DNA of 39,788 bases from an uncultured Bacteroidales bacterium (lineage in GTDB: Bacteria; Bacteroidota; Bacteroidia; Bacteroidales; Paludibacteraceae), in NCBI GenBank assembly GCA_900316005.1, contig ONBH01000020.1:1-39788 (forward strand), in the 5' to 3' direction. Below are positions 6,837 through 15,201 of this stretch, one piece after another (positions within the stretch are counted from its first letter, which is position 1; every line of letters starts with the position of its first letter). The notes under the pieces were generated by a model, which was not told the origin of the DNA, did not search any database, and saw only the letters and a program-made list of their open reading frames with translations. The translations under genes and the position numbers were made by a program.

Positions 6837-6868
6837 CAAAATTACTGCTTTTTTTTCAAATACGCAAA
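6837..6868 (-). promoter_or_regulatory. Bacteroidota promoter
   Basis: Minus strand TTTG (6868-6865), 20 nt, TAATTTTG (6844-6837), driving the lipoprotein and probably the alcohol dehydrogenase. Confidence 0.8.
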
Positions 6869-6928
6869 CATAAATTAGCCAAAAATATACCATTTTTGCA
6901 GGAATAGGCATCAAAATGCGCTTTTTTC

Positions 6929-6963
6929 TTGCATATCTCGCAAAAAAAGTAGTTGTAACTTTG
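6929..6963 (+). promoter_or_regulatory. Probable promoter with long spacer
   Basis: TAACTTTG at 6956-6963 is a good downstream box, but the nearest TTG (6929-6931) is 24 nt away instead of 20. It precedes the DUF4294 gene. Confidence 0.45.
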
Positions 6964-7069
6964 CCTCGTTTTTGTACATCACACCATGACGTTTGAATGC
7001 TTCGTGTCTGAAAATGGAGAATGGAAAATCTTTTTTTTTATTCGTCTGGCACGGGATTTGCAGGGAATG

Positions 7070-7125
7070 GATTATCGGTTCTCGGTTATGGGTTCTCGGT
7101 TATGGATTATCGAACGACAAACGAC
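7070..7125 (+). repeat. Heptamer array ending at the DUF4294 start codon
   Basis: Eight consecutive 7-bp units: GATTATC, GGTTCTC, GGTTATG, GGTTCTC, GGTTATG, GATTATC, GAACGAC, AAACGAC. The ATG follows one base later at 7127. Confidence 0.7.
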
Positions 7126-7126
7126 A

Positions 7127-7750
7127 ATGAAAAGGTATCGATACATATTATTGTTGGTGCTGGCGAGCTCGGTATGGCTGGCGGAGGCGGCAGAGCCGTT
7201 TCGGCCACCTTTCTCCAGGCCCGGAAGCAAACGTAATCTGGATTCGCTGGTGATGCAGGCAAACCATACGGATACTGTCTATGTAGCCTACTTGCCTACG
7301 GTGTACGTCTATCCGCAGATGAAGTTCAAAAGCAAACAGCAGGAGCGCTTCTATTGGCGCACGGTACGGGATGTCAAGAAAACATTACCCTACGCCAAGA
7401 TGATAAAGGCCGACATGGAATATGCAGACCGGGAGATGGCGAAACTGACGACCAAGAAAGAGAAGAAAGCCTGGTGGAAGAAGTACGAGAAATATCTGTT
7501 TAAGAAATACGAAGACGACTTCCGCAATATGTATGCTTCGCAGGGGCGGATGCTGATGCTGCTTCTGGCGCGCGAGAGTGATACTACCAGCTACGAGTTG
7601 ATTCGCAGGTACAAGAATAAGGCTACCGCTGATTTCTGGCAGATCGTAGCCAAGATTTTCAAGAACGACCTAAAGGAAGACTACGACGGCAACGACAAGG
7701 ACCGTATCATCGAGCGGGTCATCACGCTGGTAGAGGCCGGTCAGCTATAA
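7127..7750 (+). CDS. DUF4294 domain-containing secreted protein
   Basis: A 207-residue protein if started at the ATG at 7127, which gives a clean signal peptide (MKRYRYILLLVLASSVWLAE). The longer frame upstream reads through the heptamer array and is unlikely. The mature part has YVYPQMKFKSKQQERFYWRT and DVKKTLPYAKMIKADM, then GRMLMLLLARESD and TADFWQIVAKIFKNDLKEDY, the signature of the Bacteroidota DUF4294 family. Function is unknown; likely periplasmic. Confidence 0.85.
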   Translation: MKRYRYILLLVLASSVWLAEAAEPFRPPFSRPGSKRNLDSLVMQANHTDTVYVAYLPTVYVYPQMKFKSKQQERFYWRTVRDVKKTLPYAKMIKADMEYADREMAKLTTKKEKKAWWKKYEKYLFKKYEDDFRNMYASQGRMLMLLLARESDTTSYELIRRYKNKATADFWQIVAKIFKNDLKEDYDGNDKDRIIERVITLVEAGQL

Positions 7751-7773
7751 TCCCCGGAAAAAGATGTCAGGAT

Positions 7774-7806
7774 GAAAAAAAGAAAGTCTGCCGCGTGGCA
7801 GACTTT
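7774..7806 (-). terminator. rpsP terminator
   Basis: Minus-strand stem AAAGTCTGCC / GGCAGACTTT (7806-7783) with a 4-nt loop, followed by a CTTTTTTT run. It lies 35 nt after the rpsP stop. Confidence 0.85.
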
Positions 7807-7840
7807 CCGAATGTTCGTTTTCGTTAGTAAGAAAGGACGC

Positions 7841-8380
7841 TTATTCAGCTTTTGCCTCAGCTTCAGCGGCAGCAGCCTCTTGAGCGGCTTCCTGTGCAGC
7901 CTGAGCAAGTGCTTCAGCTTCAGCTTTGCGCTTAGCAGCGATAGCCTCGGCCTTGGCCTTGTTGGTCTCTACTTCCTGAGCGTGCAGTTTCTTCTGGGCG
8001 GCGATTTTCTTATCAGCCTCTTCCTTCGAAATCTTGCCGTTCTTCTGGTCCTTCTGTGCCTTCCAAGCATCGAAACGACGCTGAGCTTCTGCCTCGTCAA
8101 AAGCACCCTTGGCGATACCGCCGCGGAGGTGTTTCATGAGCATAACGCCTTCATCGGAGAGGATGTTACGAACCGTGTCAGTGGGCTGTGCGCCAACCGA
8201 TACCCAATACATCGCGCGGTCGAAGTTGAGGTCAACCTTGGCGGGATTGAGGTTGGGGTTGTAGGAACCGATGCGTTCAATAATCTTACCGTCACGCGGG
8301 GAGCGACTGTCAGCCACTACGATGTGGTAGTAAGCGTAGTCTTTGTGGCCGTGACGAGCCAAACGAATTTTAGTTGCCAT
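7841..8380 (-). CDS. rpsP: 30S ribosomal protein S16 with long Ala/Lys/Glu tail
   Basis: The first 80 residues ([20 protein letters not shown], then [19 protein letters not shown] and the [23 protein letters not shown] region) are a normal S16, a small-subunit assembly protein. The remaining 100 residues are a charged, Ala-rich helix-forming extension ending AEAEAKAE. Long tails of this kind are known in Bacteroidota S16 proteins. It is monocistronic, with a consensus promoter at 8473-8504 and a terminator at 7774-7806. Confidence 0.97.
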   Translation of the reverse strand: MATKIRLARHGHKDYAYYHIVVADSRSPRDGKIIERIGSYNPNLNPAKVDLNFDRAMYWVSVGAQPTDTVRNILSDEGVMLMKHLRGGIAKGAFDEAEAQRRFDAWKAQKDQKNGKISKEEADKKIAAQKKLHAQEVETNKAKAEAIAAKRKAEAEALAQAAQEAAQEAAAAEAEAKAE

Positions 8381-8472
8381 TTGTTGTTTTAATTGTTTTT
8401 TATGGACTACGACTACACGAGTCGCGTGTCCGGGTTAATAAAAATGGTATGCTTCTTACTCGAAAAAGCGTG

Positions 8473-8504
8473 CAAAGGTACAACAAATTTACGAAACATG
8501 CAAA
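8473..8504 (-). promoter_or_regulatory. rpsP promoter
   Basis: Minus strand TTTG (8504-8501), 20 nt, TACCTTTG (8480-8473). Confidence 0.8.
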
Positions 8505-8519
8505 TTTTTTCGGCTTTTT

Positions 8520-8551
8520 TTTGCATATATCAGAAAAAAGTAGTAATTTTG
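8520..8551 (+). promoter_or_regulatory. Promoter of the holB-ricT-gldH-trmB-mrp-MATE run
   Basis: TTTG (8520-8523), 20 nt, TAATTTTG (8544-8551), 22 nt before the holB ATG. It diverges from the rpsP promoter, and the two upstream boxes lie 16 nt apart. Confidence 0.85.
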
Positions 8552-8573
8552 CAGGCTTAATATAGCAATTGAG

Positions 8574-9704
8574 ATGCAATTTAAGGATATCATAGGTCAT
8601 GAGAGCGTGAAGGAAGCCCTTCGTCGCAGCGTCCGTGAGGGCCGTGTATCGCATGCTCGGCTGTTTATGGGGCCGGCGGGTGTGGGTAAACTGCAATTGG
8701 CGATTGCCTATGCGCAGTACTTAGCCTGCGAACATCGTACGGCGGAGGATAGTTGTGGTCAATGCCCCTCGTGCCTGCAATTCCGGCGTCTGGAGCACCC
8801 GGATCTGCATTTCGTGTTTCCGATAGTCAAAGGTGATGCCGGCGATACGTGCGATGCGTTTGTGGGGCGTTTTCGTCAGTTGATATTGGATAAGGGTTAT
8901 TTTGACCTGGATGATTGGTACGCCGCCCTGGGCGTGGATACAAAGCAAGGGATGATCTACGAGAAGGAGAGCGGCGAGATATTACGCAAACTGGCTCTAA
9001 AGTCCTTTAGCGACGGCTACAAGGTGATGATAATCTGGCAGGCGGACAAGATGAATGCTACCTGTGCCAATAAACTGCTGAAGATATTGGAAGAGCCGGC
9101 TGATAAGACCGTCTTTATCCTCATCACAGAGCATCCCGAATGGCTGCTGCAGACGATACTGAGCCGCGTGCAGCAGACACGTATCGGTCGGCTGGAGGAG
9201 TCGGAGTTGGCTGTGCGTTTCCGTCCGGATATCGTACGCATAGCCGGTGGCAGTTACCTGCAAGCCAAGCGTCTGGAGGAAGGTAGCGAACAGCAGCAGA
9301 AGTACTTTGAGGACTTCGTTCGCCTGATGCGTGATGCCTATACGATAGGTCAGATACACGATGCGGTAAAGAAATACGAGTCGCTCGCACGACTCAAGCA
9401 ATGGAGCCTGGATATAGCTGACGCTAAAGTCGGTCGCGAACGGCAGAAGGCTTTCCTGCAATATATCCAGAATCAGTTGCGCGAGAACTACATCTACAAT
9501 CTGCATCAACCTGCGCTCAATTATCAGACCGATGAAGAGGCAAAATTCAGTAGCCGTTTTGCACCCTATATCCACGAGGGAAATGTGGAGGCAATCATGG
9601 CAGAACTGGATAAGGCGGAGCAGCAGATAAGCCAGAACGGCAATGCCAAGATGATATTTTTTGACCTTTGTCTGCAGATGATTATGTTGGTGAAGAAGAG
9701 TTGA
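8574..9704 (+). CDS. holB: DNA polymerase III delta-prime subunit
   Basis: A 376-residue clamp-loader subunit of the AAA+ superfamily. It begins MQFKDIIGHESVKEALRRSV. The phosphate loop is GPAGVGKL at 33-40, with Leu in place of the usual Ser/Thr after Lys, consistent with delta-prime not being an active ATPase. A zinc module follows at Cys52, Cys61, Cys64 and Cys67. KMNATCANKLLKILEEP and the arginine-finger-type LSRVQQT are typical. It is the first gene of a plus-strand run whose next member is ricT, an order I recall from other Bacteroidetes. Confidence 0.93.
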   Translation: MQFKDIIGHESVKEALRRSVREGRVSHARLFMGPAGVGKLQLAIAYAQYLACEHRTAEDSCGQCPSCLQFRRLEHPDLHFVFPIVKGDAGDTCDAFVGRFRQLILDKGYFDLDDWYAALGVDTKQGMIYEKESGEILRKLALKSFSDGYKVMIIWQADKMNATCANKLLKILEEPADKTVFILITEHPEWLLQTILSRVQQTRIGRLEESELAVRFRPDIVRIAGGSYLQAKRLEEGSEQQQKYFEDFVRLMRDAYTIGQIHDAVKKYESLARLKQWSLDIADAKVGRERQKAFLQYIQNQLRENYIYNLHQPALNYQTDEEAKFSSRFAPYIHEGNVEAIMAELDKAEQQISQNGNAKMIFFDLCLQMIMLVKKS

Positions 9705-9714
9705 AGGCTCCCGC

Positions 9715-9730
9715 CCCCTTTGCAAAGGGG
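9715..9730. repeat. 16-bp perfect palindrome
   Basis: CCCCTTTGCAAAGGGG between holB and ricT. No T-run follows on the plus strand, so it is not an obvious terminator. Possible mRNA processing hairpin or protein site. Confidence 0.5.
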
Positions 9731-9777
9731 AAACAATTGGAAAAATGGAAAATTAAGAGTTTAGAGATAATATATAT

Positions 9778-10788
9778 ATGAATACAGAATTTACACTGAA
9801 TGACGGTTCGTGCCGTCTCGACATACGTGGATTTCGTCGCAATGCAGCGCATATGCTGCCCGTGACGGATTGGCTGTGCGACCTGCCCGAGAATATCGCC
9901 GAGAGCGACTTGGTAGAGGTGCAGTTCAAGAACACCCGCAAGGCCTATTATCACAACAATAACCACCTGCCGTTGGAAAAAGGCACACTGGTGGCCGTTG
10001 AAGCCAACCCCGGGCACGATATAGGCGAGGTGACCCTGACCGGACGGCTGGTAAAGCGCCAGATGGAGAAATACCGTATTGACCTGACGCGCTACGAGAT
10101 ACGTTCCATCTACCGCCTTGCCACCGAGCAAGATCTTGAGCGCGCAGCTGAGGCCCACAAGAAAGAACAGGCTACGATGATTCGGGCGCGTCAGTTGGCC
10201 AAGGATCTGCAGTTAGAGATGAAAATCGGCGATGTTGAGTACCAGGGCGACGGTACAAAGGCCATCTTCTACTACATTGCCGACGGTCGTGTCGATTTTC
10301 GCCAACTCATTAAGGTCTATGCCGAGACCTTCCGCATCCGCATTGAGATGAAGCAGATAGGTGCGCGTCAGGAAGCCGGTCGTATTGGCGGAACTGGCCC
10401 GTGTGGTCGCGAGTTGTGTTGCTCGACCTGGATGACACAGTTCAAGAGTGTCGGCACGGGTGCAGCACGCCTGCAGAACCTATCACCCAATCCGCAAAAG
10501 CTGGCTGGCCTCTGTGCAAAACTCAAGTGCTGCCTCAATTATGAGGTGCCCGTCTATGAGGATGCAGCCAAGCGTGGCGAACGTATCGGCACACCTGTGC
10601 AGGTAGAAGAAGTAGCACCCGATTTGGGTTTCCAAAATGCTGTTGGGCAGGGCGAGATAACACGTTTTGACAAACGCAAAAAACAGAAAAACCGTAACAA
10701 TAACAAAAACTATGACCGTAATCGCGAAGGCCGGCCGAATCGTGGCCGCAATGCTGATATCAATAATCCTGACGGCATGCGGCAGTAA
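9778..10788 (+). CDS. ricT: PSP1 domain protein, RicT/YaaT homologue
   Basis: A 336-residue protein with the PSP1 fold: IEMKQIGARQEAGRIGG, then GPCGRELCCSTW and GLCAKLKCCLNYE. The six conserved cysteines (209, 214, 215, 246, 251, 252) bind iron-sulfur in the B. subtilis Ric complex, where RicT affects RNA processing and development. The C-terminus is an Asn/Arg/Lys-rich tail from about residue 298. The last 77 nt overlap gldH in another frame. The ATG at 9778 follows a TATATAT stretch and is the only start that keeps the N-terminal FTLNDGSCRLDIRGF region. Confidence 0.9.
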   Translation: MNTEFTLNDGSCRLDIRGFRRNAAHMLPVTDWLCDLPENIAESDLVEVQFKNTRKAYYHNNNHLPLEKGTLVAVEANPGHDIGEVTLTGRLVKRQMEKYRIDLTRYEIRSIYRLATEQDLERAAEAHKKEQATMIRARQLAKDLQLEMKIGDVEYQGDGTKAIFYYIADGRVDFRQLIKVYAETFRIRIEMKQIGARQEAGRIGGTGPCGRELCCSTWMTQFKSVGTGAARLQNLSPNPQKLAGLCAKLKCCLNYEVPVYEDAAKRGERIGTPVQVEEVAPDLGFQNAVGQGEITRFDKRKKQKNRNNNKNYDRNREGRPNRGRNADINNPDGMRQ

Positions 10789-11185
10789 ACCTTCTTATCT
10801 GCATTTTGAGTCTCTGCCCCTGGCAGAATGGCATCAAGACAGCGTGCTCACATTTGCTATCGCCGTTGACGATACACTTGCGGCGTATGATATTCTGTTC
10901 CATATCCGCCATACGAACAGTTATCCCTACCAGAATATGTGGCTCTTTGTAAGCGCTACATCGGGCGATACGCAGCAGACGGATACGATGGAGTTCTATC
11001 TGGCTGATGACCGCGGCGCATGGCTTGGCAACGGACGAAATGGCCTGACGACGATGCCCGTTATCTACGACGAGCACCGCAGGTTAGGAAGAGACACACT
11101 GTTTCTGAACATCAGACAGGGTATGCGCGATAGTGTGCTATGCGGCGTGCAGGACGTGGGAATTGAATTGATAGTTGATAATTGA
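10712..11185 (+). CDS. gldH: Gliding motility lipoprotein GldH
   Basis: A 157-residue lipoprotein from the ATG at 10712, giving signal peptide MTVIAKAGRIVAAMLISIIL and lipobox LTAC. A shorter start at 10751 is also possible. The mature protein has FESLPLAEWHQDSVLTF, then DILFHIRHTNSYPYQNMWLF and TMEFYLADDRGAWLGNG, a GldH pattern. GldH is needed for gliding in Flavobacterium but is widely kept in non-gliding Bacteroidales. The start overlaps ricT by 77 nt. The last codons (LIVDN) are read in the TTGATAR array, which also supplies the stop, so the native C-terminus has drifted. Confidence 0.9.
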   Translation: MTVIAKAGRIVAAMLISIILTACGSKPSYLHFESLPLAEWHQDSVLTFAIAVDDTLAAYDILFHIRHTNSYPYQNMWLFVSATSGDTQQTDTMEFYLADDRGAWLGNGRNGLTTMPVIYDEHRRLGRDTLFLNIRQGMRDSVLCGVQDVGIELIVDN

Positions 11186-11230
11186 TAGTTGATAATTGAT
11201 AGTTGATAATTGATAGTTGATAATTGATAG
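11168..11230 (+). repeat. Heptamer array TTGATAR, nine units
   Basis: TTGATAG and TTGATAA alternate perfectly for 63 bp. The array contains the gldH stop codon and ends three bases before the trmB ATG. Confidence 0.95.
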
Positions 11231-11233
11231 TTT

Positions 11234-12004
11234 ATGGGCAAGAATAAACTCAAGAAATTTCGGGAGATGGAGACATTTCAGAATGTCTATCAGTGCGCTA
11301 TGCGCGAACTCGACAACCCCGATGCACCGGTTTGGCTCAAGGGGAACTGGCACGATAAGGTCTTTCATAACTCGAACCCTATTGTGTTGGAGTTAGGTTG
11401 CGGGCACGGCGAATATACCGTGGGCTTGGCGCGTAGGCGTCCGGACTGTAACTTTATCGGTATCGATATCAAGGGCGCGCGTATCTGGGCGGGAGCCAAG
11501 CAGGCTGTAGAGGACGGCATGCAGAATGTGGCATTCCTCAGAACCAATATCGAACTGCTGCCCCGTTTCTTTGACAAAGACGAGGTAAGCGAAATATGGA
11601 TTACCTTTCCCGACCCGCAGATGAAGAAGGCGACCAAGCGTCTGACCTCCACGTTCTTCATGGAGCGGTATCGTCAGCTGCTTGCACCGGGCGGTCAGAT
11701 ACGCCTTAAAACCGACAGCCCATTCCTTTATACTTATACGCGCGAGATGGTGCGGCTGAATGCCTTGCCCGTTTTGGCGGATACCGAAGACCTATACGGC
11801 CCCGGTACAGACGGCGCGGCGTATGAGGAAGCAAAAGCACTGCAGACCCACTATGAGCACCAGTGGCTCGACCGCGGTATGAATATCAAATACCTGGCAT
11901 GGGAACTTCGGGTACCCGAGGCATGGCAGGAACCCGAAATAGAAATCGAAAAAGACAGCTATAGATCCTACGGACGTAACTATGTATCCCCAACAAATCA
12001 TTGA
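11234..12004 (+). CDS. trmB: tRNA (guanine-46-N7)-methyltransferase
   Basis: A 256-residue SAM-dependent enzyme that makes m7G46 in tRNA variable loops. It shows the SAM motif VLELGCGHGEYTVGLA near residue 50, then FIGIDIKGARIW and the TrmB signature EIWITFPDPQMKKATKRLT, followed by GGQIRLKTD. The ATG at 11234 starts three bases after the heptamer array. The 3' end overlaps the mrp start by 23 nt, indicating translational coupling. Confidence 0.96.
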   Translation: MGKNKLKKFREMETFQNVYQCAMRELDNPDAPVWLKGNWHDKVFHNSNPIVLELGCGHGEYTVGLARRRPDCNFIGIDIKGARIWAGAKQAVEDGMQNVAFLRTNIELLPRFFDKDEVSEIWITFPDPQMKKATKRLTSTFFMERYRQLLAPGGQIRLKTDSPFLYTYTREMVRLNALPVLADTEDLYGPGTDGAAYEEAKALQTHYEHQWLDRGMNIKYLAWELRVPEAWQEPEIEIEKDSYRSYGRNYVSPTNH

Positions 12005-13034
12005 TGCACTCACGCATGTGCGGTATCCCGGAACGGGTAAGAACCTCATCGAGAGCGGTATGCTGGAAGACGATATCCGCATCCAAGGCTTTGAGGTAAG
12101 TTTTTCACTGATATTCCAGAAAGACAATGACCCGTTCCTCAAATCGGTATTGAAAGCCTCTGAGACGGCGCTCAAAACGTATATCGACCCCAATGTGGTT
12201 GCTCATATCCATACCAAGTTCCTGACTCAGAAGACGAAGGTGGAAACCGGGGCACCCGACTCCCCGCTGCGAGCCCGTCACATCATCGCCATTCATAGCG
12301 GCAAGGGTGGAGTAGGCAAATCAACCGTGGCGGCTAATCTGGCGGTTGCGTTGGCACAACAGGGACAGCGTGTCGGACTGCTGGATGCCGATATCCATGG
12401 CCCGAGTCAGCCTAAGATGTTCCATACCGAGGACTGCCGTCCGGTGTCGGTAGAAGAAAATGGGCGTACCCTCATCGAACCCATCGAACAGTATGGTGTC
12501 AAGATGCTGAGTATCGGTTTTTTTGTTGACCCCGAATCGGCGGTCGTATGGCGCGGAGGTATGGCTTCGAATGCCATTAAACAACTCATCCAAGACGCCG
12601 CGTGGGGAGACTTAGACTACTTCCTAATCGACCTGCCGCCCGGAACAAGTGATATCCACCTGACGTTGGTACAGACCCTGCAGTTGACCGGAGCTATTGT
12701 TGTCACAACACCGCAGCCCATCGCGCTGGCTGATGCACGCAAGGGGGTGGATATGTTCCGCAACGAGAAAATCAATGTGCCCGTACTGGGGCTTATCGAG
12801 AATATGGCCTGGTTTACACCTGCCGAATTGCCGGAGAATAAGTATTATATCTTTGGTCGCGATGGTGGCAAACAGCTGGCGGAAGAGTTGCATGTGCCCT
12901 TGTTGGGGCAGATTCCCCTGGTGCAGTCCATCCGCGAAGGCGGTGATGAGGGTATGCCGATAGCCATGCAAAAAGGACATCCTGCCGCGGCGCAATTTGA
13001 AGAAATTGCACGCCGGTTGACAGTTGATAATTGA
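11982..13034 (+). CDS. Mrp/ApbC family iron-sulfur carrier ATPase
   Basis: A 350-residue protein with an N-terminal MIP18/DUF59 domain (about 1-90) and a ParA/MinD-type P-loop domain with deviant Walker A GKGGVGKST at 107-115, then LLDADIHGPSQPKMF and FLIDLPPGTSDIHLTL. Family members carry and transfer Fe-S clusters. The CxxC motif of many homologues is absent: the region reads ENMAWFTPAELPENKYYIFG, as I recall for Bacteroidetes members, so cluster binding may differ. The last residues (LTVDN) are read in a heptamer array. Confidence 0.92.
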   Translation: MYPQQIIDALTHVRYPGTGKNLIESGMLEDDIRIQGFEVSFSLIFQKDNDPFLKSVLKASETALKTYIDPNVVAHIHTKFLTQKTKVETGAPDSPLRARHIIAIHSGKGGVGKSTVAANLAVALAQQGQRVGLLDADIHGPSQPKMFHTEDCRPVSVEENGRTLIEPIEQYGVKMLSIGFFVDPESAVVWRGGMASNAIKQLIQDAAWGDLDYFLIDLPPGTSDIHLTLVQTLQLTGAIVVTTPQPIALADARKGVDMFRNEKINVPVLGLIENMAWFTPAELPENKYYIFGRDGGKQLAEELHVPLLGQIPLVQSIREGGDEGMPIAMQKGHPAAAQFEEIARRLTVDN

Positions 13035-13065
13035 TAGTTGACATTTGATAGTTGATAGTTGACAG
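13017..13065 (+). repeat. Heptamer array TTGAYAR, seven units
   Basis: Units TTGACAG, TTGATAA, TTGATAG, TTGACAT, TTGATAG, TTGATAG, TTGACAG run in one phase. The next partial unit, TTATGTC, contains the MATE start codon. It spans the mrp stop. Confidence 0.9.
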
Positions 13066-13067
13066 TT

Positions 13068-14414
13068 ATGTCGCGCACGCTCGAACTCGGGACACAGCCG
13101 ATACATAAGCTACTCTGGAAGTACGCCTTGCCTGCCATCATTGCGATGACAGCCGCCTCGCTGTACAACATTGTGGACTCCATCTATATCGGTCACGGCT
13201 GTGGTGCGTTGGCTTTAGGCGCCCTGACGGTAGCCAAACCCTTTATGGATATCTGTGCCGCCTTCGGCAGTCTGGTAGGGGTGGGGGCGTCGTCGCTATT
13301 GGCGATCTATCTGGGTGAGAAAGACTACGACAAAGCCAACCGCGTGCTGGGTAACGTCATCGTGCTGAATGTGTTGTTGTCCGCCATCGTGATGGTAGTG
13401 GGCCTGATCTGGTTAGACCCCATTCTGATGGCTTTCGGCGCGAGTGAGGATACCTTGGGTTATGCGCATGAGTACATGGAGATAATTCTCTACGGTAATA
13501 TCCTGACGCATATCTATTTCGGCTTGAACGCCATGCTCCGTTCGGCGGGTCACCCGCGGTTCTCCATGGTGGCGACCATCGTAGCGGTGACGGTCAATAT
13601 CATTCTGGATCCCATCTTTATCTTTGTGCTGGATATGGGTGTGCGTGGTGCGGCATTGGCTACGGTGCTGAGCCAGGTAGTGGCGGTGGTCTGGCAGTTG
13701 ACCAAATTCCTCGATCGCAGCGAACTGGTTCGTTTCCACCGTGGTATATGGCGCCTCAATCGCGAGATAACGCACCGGGCGCTGGCCATCGGTATGTCAC
13801 CCTTCCTGTACAACATTGCCCATTGTTTTGTGGTGATAATCATCAATAACCAGCTCAAGAACTACGGTGGCGATTTGGCCATCGCATCCTATGGTGTTAT
13901 CAATCGCCTGACTTTTGTCTTTGCGATGATGGTGATGGGGCTCAACCAAGGTATGCAGCCTATTGCGGGCTATAACTACGGCGCGCAGCAATATGATAGG
14001 GTGCTGCGCTCCTTCTACCTCACCTGCCTCTATGCGACTGGAGTTATGGCTATCGTGTTTATCCTGGGCGAGTGCTTCCCCAGGTTGGTGACGGAGATAT
14101 TCACCCATGACCCTGAGCTTATCAACCTAACCATACGGCCCATGCGCATCATCTGCTCGACGATGCTCATTATCGGCTTTCAGATGGTCACAGGTAACCT
14201 GTTTACCTCTATTGGCAAGGCTGGAAAGGCTATATTCCTCTCGCTGACGCGTCAGGTTCTATATCTTATTCCCCTGGCCATATGGCTGCCGCTTATCTTC
14301 AATGACCCCTTGGATGGTGTGTGGTGGTCTATACCCGTCAGCGACACGATGTCGGCTATTACGGCCGTCATCGTACTCTTGGCTTCGCGCCGGAATTTTC
14401 AATCCGGTAAATAA
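13068..14414 (+). CDS. MATE family multidrug/Na+ efflux transporter
   Basis: A 448-residue inner-membrane protein with about 12 hydrophobic segments. It begins SRTLELGTQPIHKLLWKYAL, PAIIAMTAASLYNIVDSIYI and has the repeated MATE features (FGASEDTLGYAHEYMEIIL, GLNAMLRSAGHPRFSM, MGLNQGMQPIAGYNYGA). MATE proteins export cationic compounds in exchange for H+ or Na+. A TTG nine bases upstream extends the frame into the repeat, but the ATG at 13068 is preferred. It ends the plus-strand run and converges with the SDR gene, 7 nt away. Confidence 0.93.
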   Translation: MSRTLELGTQPIHKLLWKYALPAIIAMTAASLYNIVDSIYIGHGCGALALGALTVAKPFMDICAAFGSLVGVGASSLLAIYLGEKDYDKANRVLGNVIVLNVLLSAIVMVVGLIWLDPILMAFGASEDTLGYAHEYMEIILYGNILTHIYFGLNAMLRSAGHPRFSMVATIVAVTVNIILDPIFIFVLDMGVRGAALATVLSQVVAVVWQLTKFLDRSELVRFHRGIWRLNREITHRALAIGMSPFLYNIAHCFVVIIINNQLKNYGGDLAIASYGVINRLTFVFAMMVMGLNQGMQPIAGYNYGAQQYDRVLRSFYLTCLYATGVMAIVFILGECFPRLVTEIFTHDPELINLTIRPMRIICSTMLIIGFQMVTGNLFTSIGKAGKAIFLSLTRQVLYLIPLAIWLPLIFNDPLDGVWWSIPVSDTMSAITAVIVLLASRRNFQSGK

Positions 14415-14421
14415 TGAGGGC

Positions 14422-15201
14422 TTAGTATAATTTTCCGACAATCCAATTGACGAGCCGCTTGGGCAGAATGCGGTCCAGGAAGCAGAATATGCCGTAGGTA
14501 AAGCCACCGACGTATTGCGGTGCGGGGCAGCGTTTGTTGGCGATGTGCCAGAAGCATTGCGCCATGGAAGCAGGACTCATGCCCGCTTGTTCATCTTTCT
14601 CCATCGCCGAGACGGCTTTGCGAATGTTGCCATAAACCTCTTCTCCAGCCTCAGACTTGGCGCGTGCAGCGGTAAAGCCGGTGGATACATCACCCGGCAT
14701 GAGCACGCTGACATAGATGCCAAATTCGCGCACCTCATTCTGCAAGGCGAGCGCCAGGGCGTTAATAGCAGCCTTTGAGGCACTATAGAAACTCTGATAA
14801 GGAATACTGAGCACCGCAGCAACGCTGCTGGTGAAGATGATGCGTCCCGCGCGGCGTTCGCGCATATAGGGTAGTACCGCCTGTACGGTATTGAGTGCGC
14901 CGAAGAAATTGACCTCCATCTGGCGATGGGCGTCTTCGGACGTGGTAAACTCAATGGCTCCGCTGATGCCAAATCCGGCATTGGAGATCAGTAGGTCAAT
15001 CTTTCCGGCGCGGCGGAGAACTTCCGCTACAGCCTTACGGGTGTCTTCCGTGCGTGTGACATCGCAGGCGATATGGGTGATGGTATCCATCGACTGACCG
15101 CTACGCGACAACTCGAATACCTTCCATCCTTGTGCGGCAAAGAGCTCGGCCGTAGCCTTGCCGATGCCGGACGAACCGCCGGTGATGACCAGTGTCTTCA
15201 T
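14422..15201 (-). CDS. Short-chain dehydrogenase/reductase, possible 3-ketosphinganine reductase
   Basis: A 259-residue SDR with cofactor motif TGGSSGIG (7-14), NAG at 74-76, catalytic Ser125/126, Tyr139 and Lys143 (SFYSASKAA). The C-terminal segment (FTYGIFCFLDRILPKRLVNW) is hydrophobic and may touch the membrane. The start overlaps the serine palmitoyltransferase gene by 4 nt (ATGA), so the two are translationally coupled. In sphingolipid synthesis the condensation product 3-ketosphinganine must be reduced, and SDR enzymes do this elsewhere. That specific role is inference from the operon; SDR identity is firm. Confidence 0.88.
   Translation of the reverse strand: MKTLVITGGSSGIGKATAELFAAQGWKVFELSRSGQSMDTITHIACDVTRTEDTRKAVAEVLRRAGKIDLLISNAGFGISGAIEFTTSEDAHRQMEVNFFGALNTVQAVLPYMRERRAGRIIFTSSVAAVLSIPYQSFYSASKAAINALALALQNEVREFGIYVSVLMPGDVSTGFTAARAKSEAGEEVYGNIRKAVSAMEKDEQAGMSPASMAQCFWHIANKRCPAPQYVGGFTYGIFCFLDRILPKRLVNWIVGKLY

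Noticed and set aside
10667..10711. Upstream extension of gldH
   Set aside because: It lies in the Asn/Lys-rich end of ricT and would spoil the lipoprotein signal; the ATG at 10712 gives a proper signal peptide.
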